Below, piece by piece: positions 22,297 to 33,560 of a DNA stretch of 64,000 nucleotides (position 1 is its first letter; each line of letters starts with the position of its first letter). The notes beneath the pieces are model-generated. The model ran no database searches and was not told the DNA's origin. It saw only the letters and a list, made by a program, of their open reading frames with translations. Source of the stretch: Posidonia oceanica. Lineage: Eukaryota; Streptophyta; Magnoliopsida; Alismatales; Posidoniaceae. Both the position numbers and the translations under genes were made by a program. The stretch covers positions 64,856,001-64,920,000 of the forward strand of contig JAZBRS010000074.1 of the NCBI GenBank assembly GCA_037176725.1, given 5' to 3'.

Positions 22297-24056
22297 TATA
22301 CACACTGAGCCATTAGACTACCCGTGCTCAAGGGCCCTCTGCTGTTGAAGCCTAGGAATCTTGTCTTAGCCTCACCCCACAAACACCTTGTGAGAGAGGG
22401 AAAGGAAATGGTCCCACACTGAGATAGAGGCAAATCATAAGGAGCCCCCTCCCAGTTCATGAATAACAAGTCCACACACAACCCTCGAGTCAGGCACGTT
22501 ACCCTAGTACAAATTGGGTAGGCATCTAAGGCTAAAACCTAGAAGCGCAGAAAAGAGGGGAATGTACCAAATAAAAGAGTGTCTCGATTCGTCAAAGAAT
22601 GAGTATCAATTGACAGAGCACTCAGAAGGGGTGAGACTACTTGCCAAAATACCCAGAAAAGAAAGCAAAAAGGGTCAGAAAAGAAGGCAGCAAAGAAGCT
22701 GTCCATGAGCAAGGAAAAGAAAGAGTGTGGGAAAGACGGCAGCAAAGAAGCTGCCCAAGAGTCAAAAACAGAAAAGCTGGGGGAATACTAAGCACAGTAG
22801 GAATCAACCTTGAACTAGGAGGGGTTTAGGTTTCAAATCTTCAGCCAACATCTTAGGATAGGGCATGGACTTTTCTTCTACCCACATCCTGCACTGAACA
22901 CTTAGAGGCAAAGGGCAAAGGCCTAAGTCTAGGGGCAGTTAGGTGCCAAAATAAGCTCGTGGTATTCTCTGACTCTAGGATGCACAAGGGACTAAGCTGT
23001 CAAGGTTTTCCAACCATGAGGTCCCAAGTTTTCCCAACTTCCCGGAGGATTCTTCATCTCCCTATAAAATCAAAAATCCAAAAAAAATGATAAAATCAAA
23101 AATCCAAAAAAATGATAAAATCAAAAATCCAAAAAAAATGATAAAGTCAAAAATCCAAAAAAAAAATGATAAAGCCAAAAATCCAAAAAAAAATGATAAA
23201 ATCAAAAATCCGAAAAAATGATAAAGCCAAAAATCCAAAAAATGATAAAATCAAAAATCCAAAAAAATGATAAATAAAAAATCCAAAAATAGTGAATAGG
23301 GTAAAATTTACCCAACCAACATCATCTCATGAAACTAATAACAAGTAAAGGCCAGTGATGCGAAATCTAGGACATTTTACGACTCCACGTCGTACCCGAC
23401 CCCTCCTATTCAGGACGGTCACTTGGTATTCGCCTACAAGCTAAGACTGGGATCTCAAGATGAGACAGTCCCTCGTTTGGCATATCATCTTTAGACAACA
23501 AAGCTGAGGCCAATACTTGTTATTCAAAATCTAAGTTTCTCTTAATTTCTTTCCCAGTCATAGCATTAGTTTTGCTTAAAGTATGCATTATATATAGATT
23601 GTTACCAAGTGTCTTGTGACCACGCTGATTTCACAATGTTAAAAATATTTCTGAGTTTCTAGAAGGCACTTTGGACTAGGGGCAATCATACCCCTAGATG
23701 GACTAACAAATTTGCTAAGGTAATGCAGGGAAACAGCTCAGGAGCGTTAAACGAGCAAATATCAGCGTCCAACGTTAGACGCGCCATCTGAAGCGTATAA
23801 CGATCAACACAGGGATGTTGGACGACTGATATTCTGCGTCTTACATTATAAGTGCCAGTTTGAGCGTCTTATGTTTTAACTGTGACTTAAACTGCAGATT
23901 GTTGGGCAGAAGGCTTTTGAGCAAACATCAAAGTCACCAGGGAGTATTTCTAAACTCAGAACAATTCAAAACACATGAATAAGGATGAAAATGAAATATA
24001 TATATATTCCCTTGAAAAGATACATGGTCCCCAAAAATCAAAATTACAATGATTGC
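22297..24056. other. Spacer between pol and the antisense genes
   Basis: No gene is seen. It holds a purine-rich stretch with short repeats of GGCAGCAAAGAAGCTG (22685-22760), an A-rich tandem array (23056-23290) and an AACGTT-type palindrome cluster at 23744-23880. The end of antisense gene C abuts it. Confidence 0.55.
23056..23290 (+). repeat. A-rich tandem repeat, ~20-26-bp units
   Basis: About ten units of the form ATAAAATCAAAAATCCAAAAA with variable A runs and interposed TGAT. Length changes in the A runs suggest replication slippage. Confidence 0.88.
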
Positions 24057-25397
24057 CTATCTAACCATCTTCTTCCTTTTTCTGCGCAGCACGCCCGTTG
24101 CTTCAACCCACTCCTCGGGTTTGGGCAGTAGCTTCAAATACCACTTCCAATGTGCATCCTCCTGTGGTAGGCAGCAAGGAGCAATTGATGGCCCCTCTGA
24201 ATCATCATGGCGGTCCAGAGATGACCAGAGAGCCCGAATATAATACACCATTACTGCATCAGATGGAAGACTGCGCTCCCGAACCCGAATACGAGGAATA
24301 AACCTCAGCCGAGGCGGCACCCCTTTCTTCTGCCCCACCATCTCAAAGCAACGATGGGAGTTGTACACTACAAAGTGGGTGGGCCCTATCAGCTCCAACT
24401 CAACAGAAGAGCCTCGTGCCTGTTGCTTATGAGAAAGGGACGTGGAAGGCATGGAAATATCAATAGGGGCAGCAGACAAAGTGCAAACCCTTTCCTCAAT
24501 CAAATCTGTCTTCACGGGCCCAAGCCTCGGGAAATGGACTTACAGCCACTTGGAAAGAAGGAAAGGAGAGCCTACAAAGTCCCCTCCAGTGGAAACACTA
24601 GTCAGGCCAAGATATGTGGCAGCAAGAATGGCCACTGAAGGAGAGCACCAGAAATGCTCAGTAAGGCCTATCAAAAACTCAGTATGGTAGACATCCAAGG
24701 AGAAGTCCTTGGTGACAAATAAAGTGAGGCCTCCAATCAGTAAATGCAGACACACCAACAGCTGATCCTGAGAGGCAGATTCCTCAATCTGCCGGAAGCT
24801 GAAGTACAAATGCACCAAGTTGAGTCTGCGACCTCTAATCACTGGGAAGGTAGGCGGAAGGGTGAAGATACGGTCTATATATGTTTGCATATCCACTGTT
24901 CCATATGGCAATGGGAAATCAATATCTGGCTGGGCCGCTCCAATCTGAGTTACACCAAGCAAGTTGTGAACATCCTCCACTAGGATTGTTGCCTCACAAC
25001 CCCTAAAGAAGAAAGTATGAGTCTCAGGACTCCAAAAGGCGCATGAGGCGTGAAGTAGGGGCCAATCCAAGTTTGTGCCCAACAAATCTAGAAGTCCATC
25101 AAAGCACGTACGGGCCAAAACAGATTTCTTCTCCCGAGCCTAGAGCACAAAATCCTTCACCCAAGTGGAGTAGTAGGGAAAATCATTGTCAAAGCAAGGT
25201 GTCTTGGTAAAGTTGAGAATTTCCTACAAAGAAGTTCAGAAGCATGAGGAACAAAAAGAGTGTGAAGGGACCAATGAAGAAGATCATACCTTTCCCGTTT
25301 TGATAAGGGACATCATATGCCCTTCAATCTCTTCCAAAGGTTTTATGACCCCCTTCTTGTTGTGTATGAAGACATTGGGGACTGAGCTAGAAGCCAT
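24057..25397 (-). pseudogene. Antisense gene C: plant-mobile-domain-like, degraded
   Basis: Opposite in direction to the retrotransposon. Exon 1 is 25397-25290 (36 codons from ATG, ending AAAG|GTATGA). The intron ends TTTGTAG at 25224, and exon 2 starts at 25223 in the same phase. Exon 2 has a stop near 25140 and loses the frame near 24540, resuming from 24515 to the stop at 24057. Motifs such as ETHTFFFRGCEATILVEDV and GSPFLL align with antisense gene A (LTHTFFSSAGELTILLEEV, GSPFLV), so the two are paralogues. The family looks like the plant mobile (aminotransferase-like) domain known from transposons and from MAIN/MAIL1 proteins; a profile search should confirm this. A TATA box lies 100 bases upstream of the ATG. 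Confidence 0.68.
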
Positions 25398-25496
25398 GAA
25401 AGCAAAAAAGAGGGAAGGAAGAAGCAAAAATAAGGAAGAAATCAGTGGAAAGGAAAAAGAGCAAGTATGCATGAAAAATCAAAGGGGTGGCCAAGT

Positions 25497-25755
25497 CTTT
25501 ATAAGCACAAGAGGATCGTCGGAAATCTTTCACGCAGACTTTGAGAAAATTTCGCAAGCATTCCGAAAGATTAGCCAAGAACAGGAATGGAAAGAAAATT
25601 TTCTAGGCTTGCTTCGTTGTACGCGAGACTCAGCGTGTCCAACGTTAGCCGTGCCATCTGAGGCATATAACGTTTAGAGCAGCTACCGGCATTGGACACA
25701 GAAGTTGAAGCGGATAACGTTGGCTGCGCCATCCGAGGCGTATAACGTTTTATCA
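25497..25755 (-). promoter_or_regulatory. Promoter region of antisense gene C
   Basis: TATAAAG (25497-25503, minus) is 100 bases before the ATG. From 25615 to 25755 there is a cluster of AACGTT-centred half or full palindromes: GTGTCCAACGTTAGCC, GCATATAACGTTTAG, GCGGATAACGTTGGC and GCGTATAACGTTTTA. The same arrangement is found before genes A and B and in the LTR. Confidence 0.5.
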
Positions 25756-26303
25756 GTGACTTAAGTCACTGAACTTGGCTGGATCGCCCTCTGATCCGTG
25801 ATTGAGTTGCATTCGCCTGTTTTGCCCATTCCAGAGGCTTAACTAAGTTGAAATACACATGCGAGCGTTGGTTTCATATTTTTTGGACATCCGGGCTAGT
25901 CGGAATCGCTAGTTGCTCGTTTCATCAAGTTAACAACTCATTAAGGCGACGACGACTTCAAAATTCAGTATGTCATATAACTATGTCATTTACATACTAT
26001 TTCACTTGAATATGCTGGTTTCAAGTTAATTTGAATTAAGGGCCATTATTTTACCATATTGGTCACTTAAGTTCACTTTAGCTTTGGGAAAGGTAATTTA
26101 AAAGAAGTATTTGACAAGTTTACTAAGTGTGCAAAAATATATATCATTTCAAAATATACAATTGTTCTACAAAGTCATCGGGGCATACCCCTGAAGTACA
26201 AAAAGCTAGGGAGCACTCTCTCCCTCACCCTTAGGAGCCGGAGCAAAAACTAGAGTAGGAGTAGGAGCAAGAGCCGGAGAAGGGGAGTAGGGGGACGAGG
26301 CGA
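25756..26303. other. Spacer between antisense genes B and C
   Basis: No gene or repeat is evident. It lies downstream of the stop of gene B and upstream of the gene C promoter cluster, and is AT-rich in the middle. Confidence 0.5.
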
Positions 26304-29300
26304 CTATCGAACTGAAGCACCTGACAAGGCCCTGGAAACAGACCGGGAGTGGCTACCCGACTGGCGACTCGACACAGGTGGAATAGACACACCGAGCCTA
26401 ACACCAGCAGTAAAGGCGAACCTCCGGTAGTGCCCCAGCTCGAACTCAAGCTGGGAAATAGTCTCCGCCATGCTCTGAGGAGGGGAACAATCCAAATGTT
26501 AGATACGAGCAAGGACATAAAGGGCATGAAGAAGCATCAAATTAAATTATACCACCTGAGACTGGGCAATCTCAGCGTCCCTATCAGCCACCTGCTGCTC
26601 CAGCTCTTGGACCTGAGCACTCCTAGCAACGACTGTCCCCTCAAGTTCCTCTAACCTCCCGACCGAGTTGGTGGCTATGAAGTCACCAGCCTGCTCCCTC
26701 AGCTCGCCCTCTAGATAAGCAACCTGCAAGCAATGACGTCAGTACCAAGGGGTTTTCAAAAATGGAAACGAAATGAAAGCATATTTACCTTCTCTTGGAG
26801 TTGGGAAATCTCCTCTAAGCGGTCCGGAGGTGGAGCACCACTGGTTGAAGGCTGAAAAGGAAGATCCAAGTCAAATCACGATTCATATCCAAACTACAAA
26901 AGCTATTTGTGAAAATATACCTGAGAAGCGGAGGCCCGTAGACGGTCAATCTCCCCAGTTACAGCGGAGAGCTGTTGGGTCAAATGGCACTCCTACTGAG
27001 CCCGCTCATCGGCTGTCTTGAGCTGCAAAAGGAAAGAAAGCCAATTAGCCAAATTGAATTAACAATGTACAAAATGTAATTCAAAAGCTCACCGCTATCT
27101 CTAGCTGAGCGCGAGAAGACTGAACCTCCTCCAACAGGGCTGCACGAGAAACCACTGCCTCCCCGGGATCAGTGTCCCCCAAAGGAAGGTTCCTGCACCC
27201 AAGGAAGTGGGACCAGTGGAAGATCATCAGAGAGGAAAACTCCCAGTCTATCCACGCAGCCCAGTCCACCTCATCCTCCTCTGAAGCGTCTGCCGGAGTA
27301 GGGGAACCACGACGGGCCCAGTCCAGAAACTGTGGGCCATAGACATCTACCCAGTGGCAAGCATAGCTGCCCCCGCCGCATGTCTCTCGCCAAACCCGAT
27401 GAGGAGGAGGAGAAGGCCGAGCTTGCAGACGCTCTAGCTGCCGTACCGCCCTGCTGATCTGCTGGAAATGGCAGTGGTTCCAGCAGTGGATCCATACGTC
27501 CCGGTCGAAAATGGCCCGATCACGGGCAACCTCGGGGACGTCCGCGTGCTCTCCCTTGGCATAGGGACGCCAAGTCACCTGAAAAGAGCAATACATGTCA
27601 GTAAGCAACATAAACAAATAAACAGAAGCTGAAATTAAAAGTTACCTGAGTTGCGACAAGAAGCTCAAAAAGTAGACGACCGACATAGCGGTTGTCATCA
27701 GCAGGCTCGAGGACTTGCTCAGCAGCAGCCCAAAATAGTCCCTGGGGAAAAGGGACACCGGAAGGAGGAACTAGAGGAGGGGTAGGGCGCAAAAAAGTAA
27801 AATGGTCCCACGCCCACATCTGTATGCAAAACAAAAAAGCCTGTTAGCAAGAATATAGTATTCAATACAAGCTTAAATATGTAGATCTACCTGAAGGAAA
27901 GGCAGGTTCCCACCCAGCTGGCGAGAACTGCCATCGGTGAAGCGGAACAAGGTAGAGTACAGGTGCGCCAAGCTCGCCGCACTCCAAGCATACTCTCCCA
28001 CATGCTCTAGGTCCGCCAGAAGGGGAAGAAACCACGCCGAGGGCTTCGAGGAGGAGTGCGAGAAGAGCACCTCCCCAAACAGCACCAAGAGGAAGGCCCA
28101 CAGCTGCTGGTCAGCCTCCATGCTTGGTCCCTCAACTATCTCCACCAGCTCACTCACTCGGCAGACCGCAGAGGTAATCACCAGGAGCCGCTCCCCGCTC
28201 ATGGCTAACTGGCGCCCCACGAGCTCCTGTGCCAAAACTGAGTAGCTCCGGCGCACTCTCCCTGTCACTAGCCTGCCCGTAACCCGGAGACCAGTCAACC
28301 GCGCCATGTCCTCAAGTGAGAGGACAAACTTGCCTGCCCGGGTCACGATCGAGCTCGTTCGAAAGTTCCACCGCTCTGCCACTGCCTCCAGAAACATCGG
28401 ACGGAGGGGAAAGTCCGAGATGGACAAAAAATGCCCAAACCCCATCCGATCCAGGCGCTCCTGCTGGAAAGAAGCCAATAAGGCGTAGGACCGGCGGACC
28501 TGACCCCAGTAGCAGTGGGTCACAATCGGTGCTCGACTCTACAAGTAAACAGGAAAATTATCAGCCCGGATGAAATAATTTACCAAAATAAAGAAAAAAG
28601 AGTGGAAAATGTATACCTGCCCTCTGGAGGCCAGTGTGGCAGTGGCGTACTCTGATCGGGACGCGTCCCTGCACGGTCCCGACACCTGCACCTCGTCTCT
28701 GGGGAACACCTCCGGCCAGTAGTCCAGGGGATCCCTCGTGATGCCCTCTACCTCCCGCCGGACGAAATCCACCATGTTTCGCCACCAGCTGTCGTCCTCG
28801 CCGAACTGTGCAAGGAAGAGGTCAACTAGTCGCACCTCGGGCACCTTCGAGGGCCTCGCCTCGTCTGGACCGACCTTAGGTCTCGCCTCTGAGACCGTCT
28901 CCTCGGAATCCCCCAAGCTGAAGGAAGTGCTCGCACTGGGGACCGCCTCTATCGTCGACTCTCCGGCCTCTCCGGAACCAGAGCTCTCCCCCACAGTGGC
29001 CTCACTGACCGTCATCTCCGCCCCCGTAGCCACAGGATTGCCACCAGACGTCGCCCCAGGCATCGTCGTGACACCATCGGCCCCCACCGCGTCCGCCACG
29101 CCCGCCTCGGCCTCCACGGCCACCGCAGCAGCCGACCTAGGCACCAGAACCGCCGGCCCAGCCACCACAGCAGCTGGAACAGCCCCTTCTGCCGCCGAGC
29201 TCGCCGCCCCGGCCTCCCCGCCGCCTACCACGCGTCCGCCGACGTCTCCCACCGCTTCCGCCACTGTCCCCCGCACAGCAGCAGCGTAGCCACCGCCTCC

Positions 29301-29471
29301 ACCGCCGTTTCGCCGAAGGGGGAGGGACCGGTCCTCGCTCGTTTCACCGCTCGCGTGTAAAAGTGGCTGATCTACCACTCCATGGTCGCCGAAGTGAGGG
29401 AGAAGCTCGCCAGACAGCTCACTGTCGCCGGAGAAGAAGGGAAGAAGAAAACCAGTGGCCACCCGTGGCAT
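26304..29471 (-). pseudogene. Antisense gene B: eight-exon PMD protein with coiled coil
   Basis: Eight exons fit with consensus GT-AG introns, all in phase 0: 29471-28617, 28538-27891, 27819-27646, 27578-27093, 27022-26921, 26851-26789, 26723-26556 and 26474-26304, giving 888 residues. Exon 1 has an Ala/Val/Glu-rich N terminus and ends in a Trp-rich segment (DSWWRNMVDFVRREVEG). Exons 2-3 look like the plant mobile domain (KFVLSLEDMARLTGLRVTG; ASLAHLYSTLFRF; LPFLQ|MWAWDHF). Exons 5-8 are Gln/Glu/Leu-rich and probably coiled coil. The only lesion is TAG in exon 5 (codon 10), likely once CAG. The gene runs against the retrotransposon, between genes C and A. The start is uncertain: TATAAAA is only 10 bases before the first ATG. 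Confidence 0.72.
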
Positions 29472-29481
29472 AGGACGAGGG

Positions 29482-29660
29482 TTTTATACCTTTTAACGTT
29501 TTACGCGTGATTGCGAGCATCCAACACCTCGGGAAGGAAAAGGTGTTATACGCGTGAGCGTTAGCGTTCAACGTTTTGCAAGTTAAAACGTTAGCTGTTG
29601 GATATCCAGCGTATAACGTTGGACACTCCATGTTGCGCGTACAACGCTTTAAGTTCAGGG
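29482..29660 (-). promoter_or_regulatory. Promoter region of antisense gene B
   Basis: TATAAAA (29482-29488, minus) is followed upstream, to 29652, by a dense cluster of AACGTT-type motifs including GCGTATAACGTTGGAC, GCGTTCAACGTTTTG and TTATACGCG. A start of transcription about 30 bases after this TATA would fall inside the proposed first exon, so either the first ATG is not used or another start exists. Confidence 0.45.
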
Positions 29661-29760
29661 AAGTTTTCTGAATTCTGATGTTCTCATTCATTCATACAAA
29701 TTCATTCAATATGGACCAAAGAGACGAGATAAATTTTATTGATAAGGGATACATTTCTAA

Positions 29761-31112
29761 CTACATCTTCTGTCTTTTTGAAGGAAATTCAATGAACAAT
29801 TTAGGACGCACGCCCTTGTACCAAGCGTCATAAGTTGCAAGAGAGATGGCTTCACGATCCGCATTCGAATTCTCCCATGCAGAAAGGACTCGGTTTCGCC
29901 CCTTCCCGTCCCAAATACCAGCCTGATAGAAAACCTGGATGATGTCCCCAGGAGTGTCCCTCAAACGCGGAAGAATCATATCAAAGAAGCACGGTAAGTG
30001 AGGTATAGCCCAAGGAGTCCCCAGCATTGAGAAGCAACACTGAGGGTTGTACCTCACAAATTCGGTCGCCCTAATTAGTGTCAAGAAATACTCCAGGTCA
30101 GATACTGTCCTGAAAGACGAGGGAGGATTGAAGGAGTCCATATGGGACTTGACCTCGCAAGCGCAAAAACGGCGAATAAGCTCCTCCAAGGGAAGGCTAG
30201 CATCAAAAGCAAGCAGAAGAAAGTGCTCCTCTTGCCAGCATAGAACAAGGAACGGCGAGCCAAAAAATGGCCCCCCGAGACAAGCACTAGATAGGCCCCG
30301 GATGGTAAAAGCCAAAACAGACTGACTCAAACACTTCTCCGGGTTGCGCACGTAGATGCACATGAGTTCGGCGTGGTAGGCACTAATAGTCAAAGCTTCA
30401 TTTGGAAAGAGCACCAATCCCCCGATCAGGATGAAGACACATTCCAAGCAAGATGCCTCGGAGCGGATGCTGTCGCGCTGTTTACATAAAAATTTCCACA
30501 GAGAGGAGAGTTTGATACAGCCATCCAGCACCAGATCCTCCGGCACAACAACGGAGCTGAAGATGCGCTTTAGGAGTGAAAAAGAGTCTACCACCCCAAT
30601 CGGCAGAAGGTAGGTATCCCTGCAGTAAATAGATGGGTCAGTATGCCGAGTACCTAGGAGGGCTCTCACCTCCTCCAAGAGAATGGTCAATTCCCCAGCA
30701 GAAGAAAAGAATGTATGGGTCAAGGGATTCCATAGCCTGTAGAGGCCGAAGAGTGCCTTCCAGTCAACAGGCTGCCGCAACTGGCGAAGGTCCTGACAGA
30801 GACCAGCCTCCTCCAAGCGTTCCCGGTACTTCTTCAAAGCCCAAGAACGGAATTGTTGAACCCAGTCCAACTGATAGGCTTTCGAGTCCCGGTCGTTGTT
30901 GGTAGAAGATAGAGGCTATGAAGTAAAGAAAAATCAGCAGAAGTACGATAATGGGAATATGCAGAAAAGATGCAAACGAGGAGTACCTTCTCATGCACCA
31001 ATAGGTTCGCCAAATGGTTGGGTATGGCCTCCAGCCGGAGCTGCTTCATGTCAGAAGGAGAGGAGAAGACGGCCAGCTGGAAAGCATGTCGTGGGATATC
31101 ATTCAAATCCAT
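29761..31112 (-). CDS. Antisense gene A: intact two-exon PMD-like protein
   Basis: Exon 1 is 31112-30987 (42 codons, ending GAGAAG|GTACTC). The intron of 71 bases ends CTTCATAG. Exon 2 is 30915-29761. Both junctions are phase 0 and the spliced product of 426 residues has no stop. Motifs include LDWVQQFRSWALKKY, PLTHTFFSSAGELTILLEEV, VFILIGGLVLF and FGSPFLVLCW, similar to antisense gene C and, I infer, to the plant mobile domain. The product ends KRQKM and has no signal peptide; a nuclear role would fit the family but is not shown. A TATA box lies 88 bases upstream. A second copy of exon 1, the intron and the start of exon 2 is at 63566-64000. The function in the element is unknown. Confidence 0.75.
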
Positions 31113-31199
31113 GAGGAGAAGCACAAGCCCTAGCAAGCAAAATCAATAAGGGAAGGAAGATAGATGTTTGAACTACGAGATCCAAGCCAAGAGGAGGTC

Positions 31200-31392
31200 T
31201 AATATAGGCTGTGGAACATCATCAGAATGGAAATCCAGGGAAGATTGGGAATTTACTGCCAAAACGGTGATGCCCAAACAGGAAAGACAGCAGCCTGTCT
31301 CGCGACGTTATACACGGCTGTAATGACGTCCAACGTTAGCCGCGATGCTTTAAGCGTCCAACGTTGAACGCTGAGAATCAAGCGTCCAACGA
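31200..31392 (-). promoter_or_regulatory. Promoter region of antisense gene A
   Basis: TATATTA (31200-31206, minus) sits in GCCTATATTAGACC, a string found unchanged at 63467-63480 before the second copy of gene A. AACGTT-type motifs lie at 31303-31392 (GACGTTATACACGG, GCGTCCAACGTTGAACGC, GTCCAACGTTAGCCGC). In both copies the cluster is about 100-190 bases upstream of the TATA box. Confidence 0.6.
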
Positions 31393-31452
31393 GGCAAAGC
31401 AGAATTGAGAGCAGAAAAGAAACCCAGAGCACACTGGGTCAACAAAGCAAGT

Positions 31453-32375
31453 TAGAGTATCCTTTTCGACTCCCTTGGGTCTTCCCTTAGGCACGTCCTG
31501 CTTTTATTTTCGACTCCCTAGGGTCTTCCCCCAGGCACGTTAAGTTGTTATTTTTGACTCCCTAGGGTCTTCCCCTAGGCATGTCCTGCTTTTATTTTCG
31601 ACTCCCTAGGGTCATCCCCTAGGCACGTCAAGTTGTTATTTTCGACTCCCTAGGGTCTTCCCCTAGGCGTGTCAAGTTTTTATTTTCGACTCCCTAGGGT
31701 CTTCCCCTAGGCGCGTTAAGTTTTTATTTTCGACTCCCTAGGGTCTTCCCCTAGGCATGTCCTGCTGTTATTTTCGACTCCCTAGGGTCTTCCCCTAGGC
31801 GTGTCAAGTTTTTATCTTCGACTCCCTAGGGTCTTCCCCTAGGCACGTCCTGCTGTTATTTTCGACTCCCTAGGGTCTTCCCCTAGGCACGTCAAGTTTT
31901 TATTTTCGACTCCCTAGGGTCTTCCCCTAGGCACGTCAAGTTTTTATTTTCGACTCCTTAGGGTCTTCCCCTAGGCACGTCAAGTTGTTATTTTCGACTC
32001 CCTAGGGGTCTTCCCCTAGGCACGTCAAGTTTTTATTTTCGACTCCCTACGGTCTTCCCCCAGCCACGTCAAGTTGTTATTTTCGACTCCCTAGGGTCTT
32101 CCCCTAGGCACGTCCTGCTGTTATTTTCGACTCCTTAGGGTCTTCCCCTAGGCACGTCAAGTTTTTATTTTCGACTCCCTAGGGTCATCCCCTAGGCACG
32201 TCAAGTTGTTATTTTTGACTCCCTAGGGTCTTCCCCTAGGCACATCAAGTTTTTTATTTTCGACTCGCTAGGGTCTTCCCCTAGGCATGTCAAGTTTTTA
32301 TTTTCGACTCCCTTGGGTCTTCCCTTAGGCATGTCAGTTTTTTTTATTTTCCGCCTCCCTGGGGTAATCCCCTCG
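31453..32375 (+). repeat. Hairpin minisatellite, about 21 units of ~44 bp (CCTAGGG type)
   Basis: Units read TTTTCGACTCCCTAGGGTCTT, then CCCCTAGGCACGTC and a T-rich tail. The core forms the hairpin CCTAGGG-tctt-CCCCTAGG. Most units are nearly identical; end units have CCTTGGG..CCCTTAGG and CCTGGGG..CCCCTCGG. The second copy of the element has, at the same place, units with core CCAAGGG..CCCAAGG (62655-63205). Confidence 0.93.
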
Positions 32376-32392
32376 GCGAATCAATCAGAAAG

Positions 32393-32700
32393 ATCCCTGG
32401 AGCATAACCGAGACACCAAAGCAAGCCCTGGAGCATAACCGGGACACTAAAGCAAAGATCCCCGGAGCACAACCGGGATAACAAAGTAAGTCAATCAAAA
32501 GCAGGTACCCCGGAGCACAACCGGACATACAAAGCAAGCCCCGGAGCACAACCGGACATACAAAGCAAGCCCAGGAGCACAACCGGACATACAAAGCAAG
32601 CCCCGGAGCACAATCGGACATACAAAGCAAACCCCGGAGCACAACCGGACAAACAAAGCAAAACCATCTAGCAGAAAGACCCCCGGAGCATGACCGGGTC
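32393..32700 (+). repeat. Minisatellite, ~30-bp units with CCGG hairpins
   Basis: About nine units like CCCCGGAGCACAACCGGACA separated by AAGCAAG-type tails. CCGG-agcacaa-CCGG can pair; longer versions have CCCGG..CCGGG. The corresponding array in the second copy is at about 62030-62650. Confidence 0.88.
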
Positions 32701-33115
32701 AACAAAGCAAAGCCAACGGTATTAGTAAACCCCCTGTTCACTAACTCCTGGGTCAGAAGATGATGGTCCCTACCGAGAATGTAGGCAACATTCAATGAAA
32801 TTACACTTGATTCTGACAAATAACGCCAACGGTATCGATGGACTCATTGTTCGTTGATTCCGGGTCACGGGATGACGGTCTCTGTCGAAACTGTAGGTAA
32901 CATTCGATGAAAGGACACCTAATTGTGACGAATCGAGCCAACGTGGTCGGCAGAGAAGAGGTCGTTTCCCCTGTTGCCTGGGAGCATCATGGACCTCTCG
33001 CTCACCAATCCGCGTATCATGAGATGACGGTCCCCGGGAGAGTGTAGGCTACACTCGAGGAAAGGGCACCTGATAATGACAAATTGCATTCACGCATGTG
33101 TCAGTCTGCCTTGGG
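32700..33115 (+). repeat. Three degenerate ~120-140-bp repeats
   Basis: Each unit contains GATGACGGTC or GATGATGGTC, a GTAGGCAACATTC-like phrase and a T-rich tail ending in TGACAAAT or TGACGAAT. Counterparts in reverse orientation are found at about 61620-61980. Confidence 0.75.
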
Positions 33116-33325
33116 TGGTGAGAAAAATTCCTGAGCCAACCCGGTATACAAATTAAAGCCGACGATGATGGAGGAACCTCATTACCTAGGGTCATGCATT
33201 GCATATCATGACCCCTTTTGCATTCCCGTCAGCACGCATCCATGCATAGCGCATTGTACTGCATTCGCATTGTACAGCATTCGCATTGAGTGGTCGTCGG
33301 AATCATTAGCGATCCATCCTTTTAG

Positions 33326-33560
33326 TTTGAACCCCGCGGGTCTTCCCCAGGGCAGTGTCCTTTAGCTTGACCCCTGCGGGCCATCCCCGTAGCATGTCTT
33401 TTAGTTTGACCCCTACGGGCCACCCCCGTAGCTTGTCTTTTAGTTTGACCCCCGCGGGTCTTCCCCGCGGGAGTGTCCTTTAGCTTGACCCCCACGGGTC
33501 TTCCCCGTGGCATGTCGTTAGTTTGTTTCCCTTGGGCAATCCCCTTGGCCGTGTTTCTTT
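33326..33560 (+). repeat. Hairpin minisatellite with varied cores before the 3' LTR
   Basis: About six units of ~45 bp start TTTAGTTTGACCCC or similar and carry hairpin cores CCGCGGG..CCCGCGG, CTACGGG..CCCGTAG, CCACGGG..CCCGTGG and CTGCGGG..CCCGTAG. The middle two base pairs change together. The 33116-33325 stretch before it is noncoding with no clear feature. Confidence 0.85.

Noticed and set aside
28539..29471. Ala/Ser/Pro-rich 183-codon plus-strand frame at 28738-29289
   Set aside because: It is the complement of antisense exon 1 of gene B, which connects to further exons by consensus splice sites. The plus-strand frame does not.
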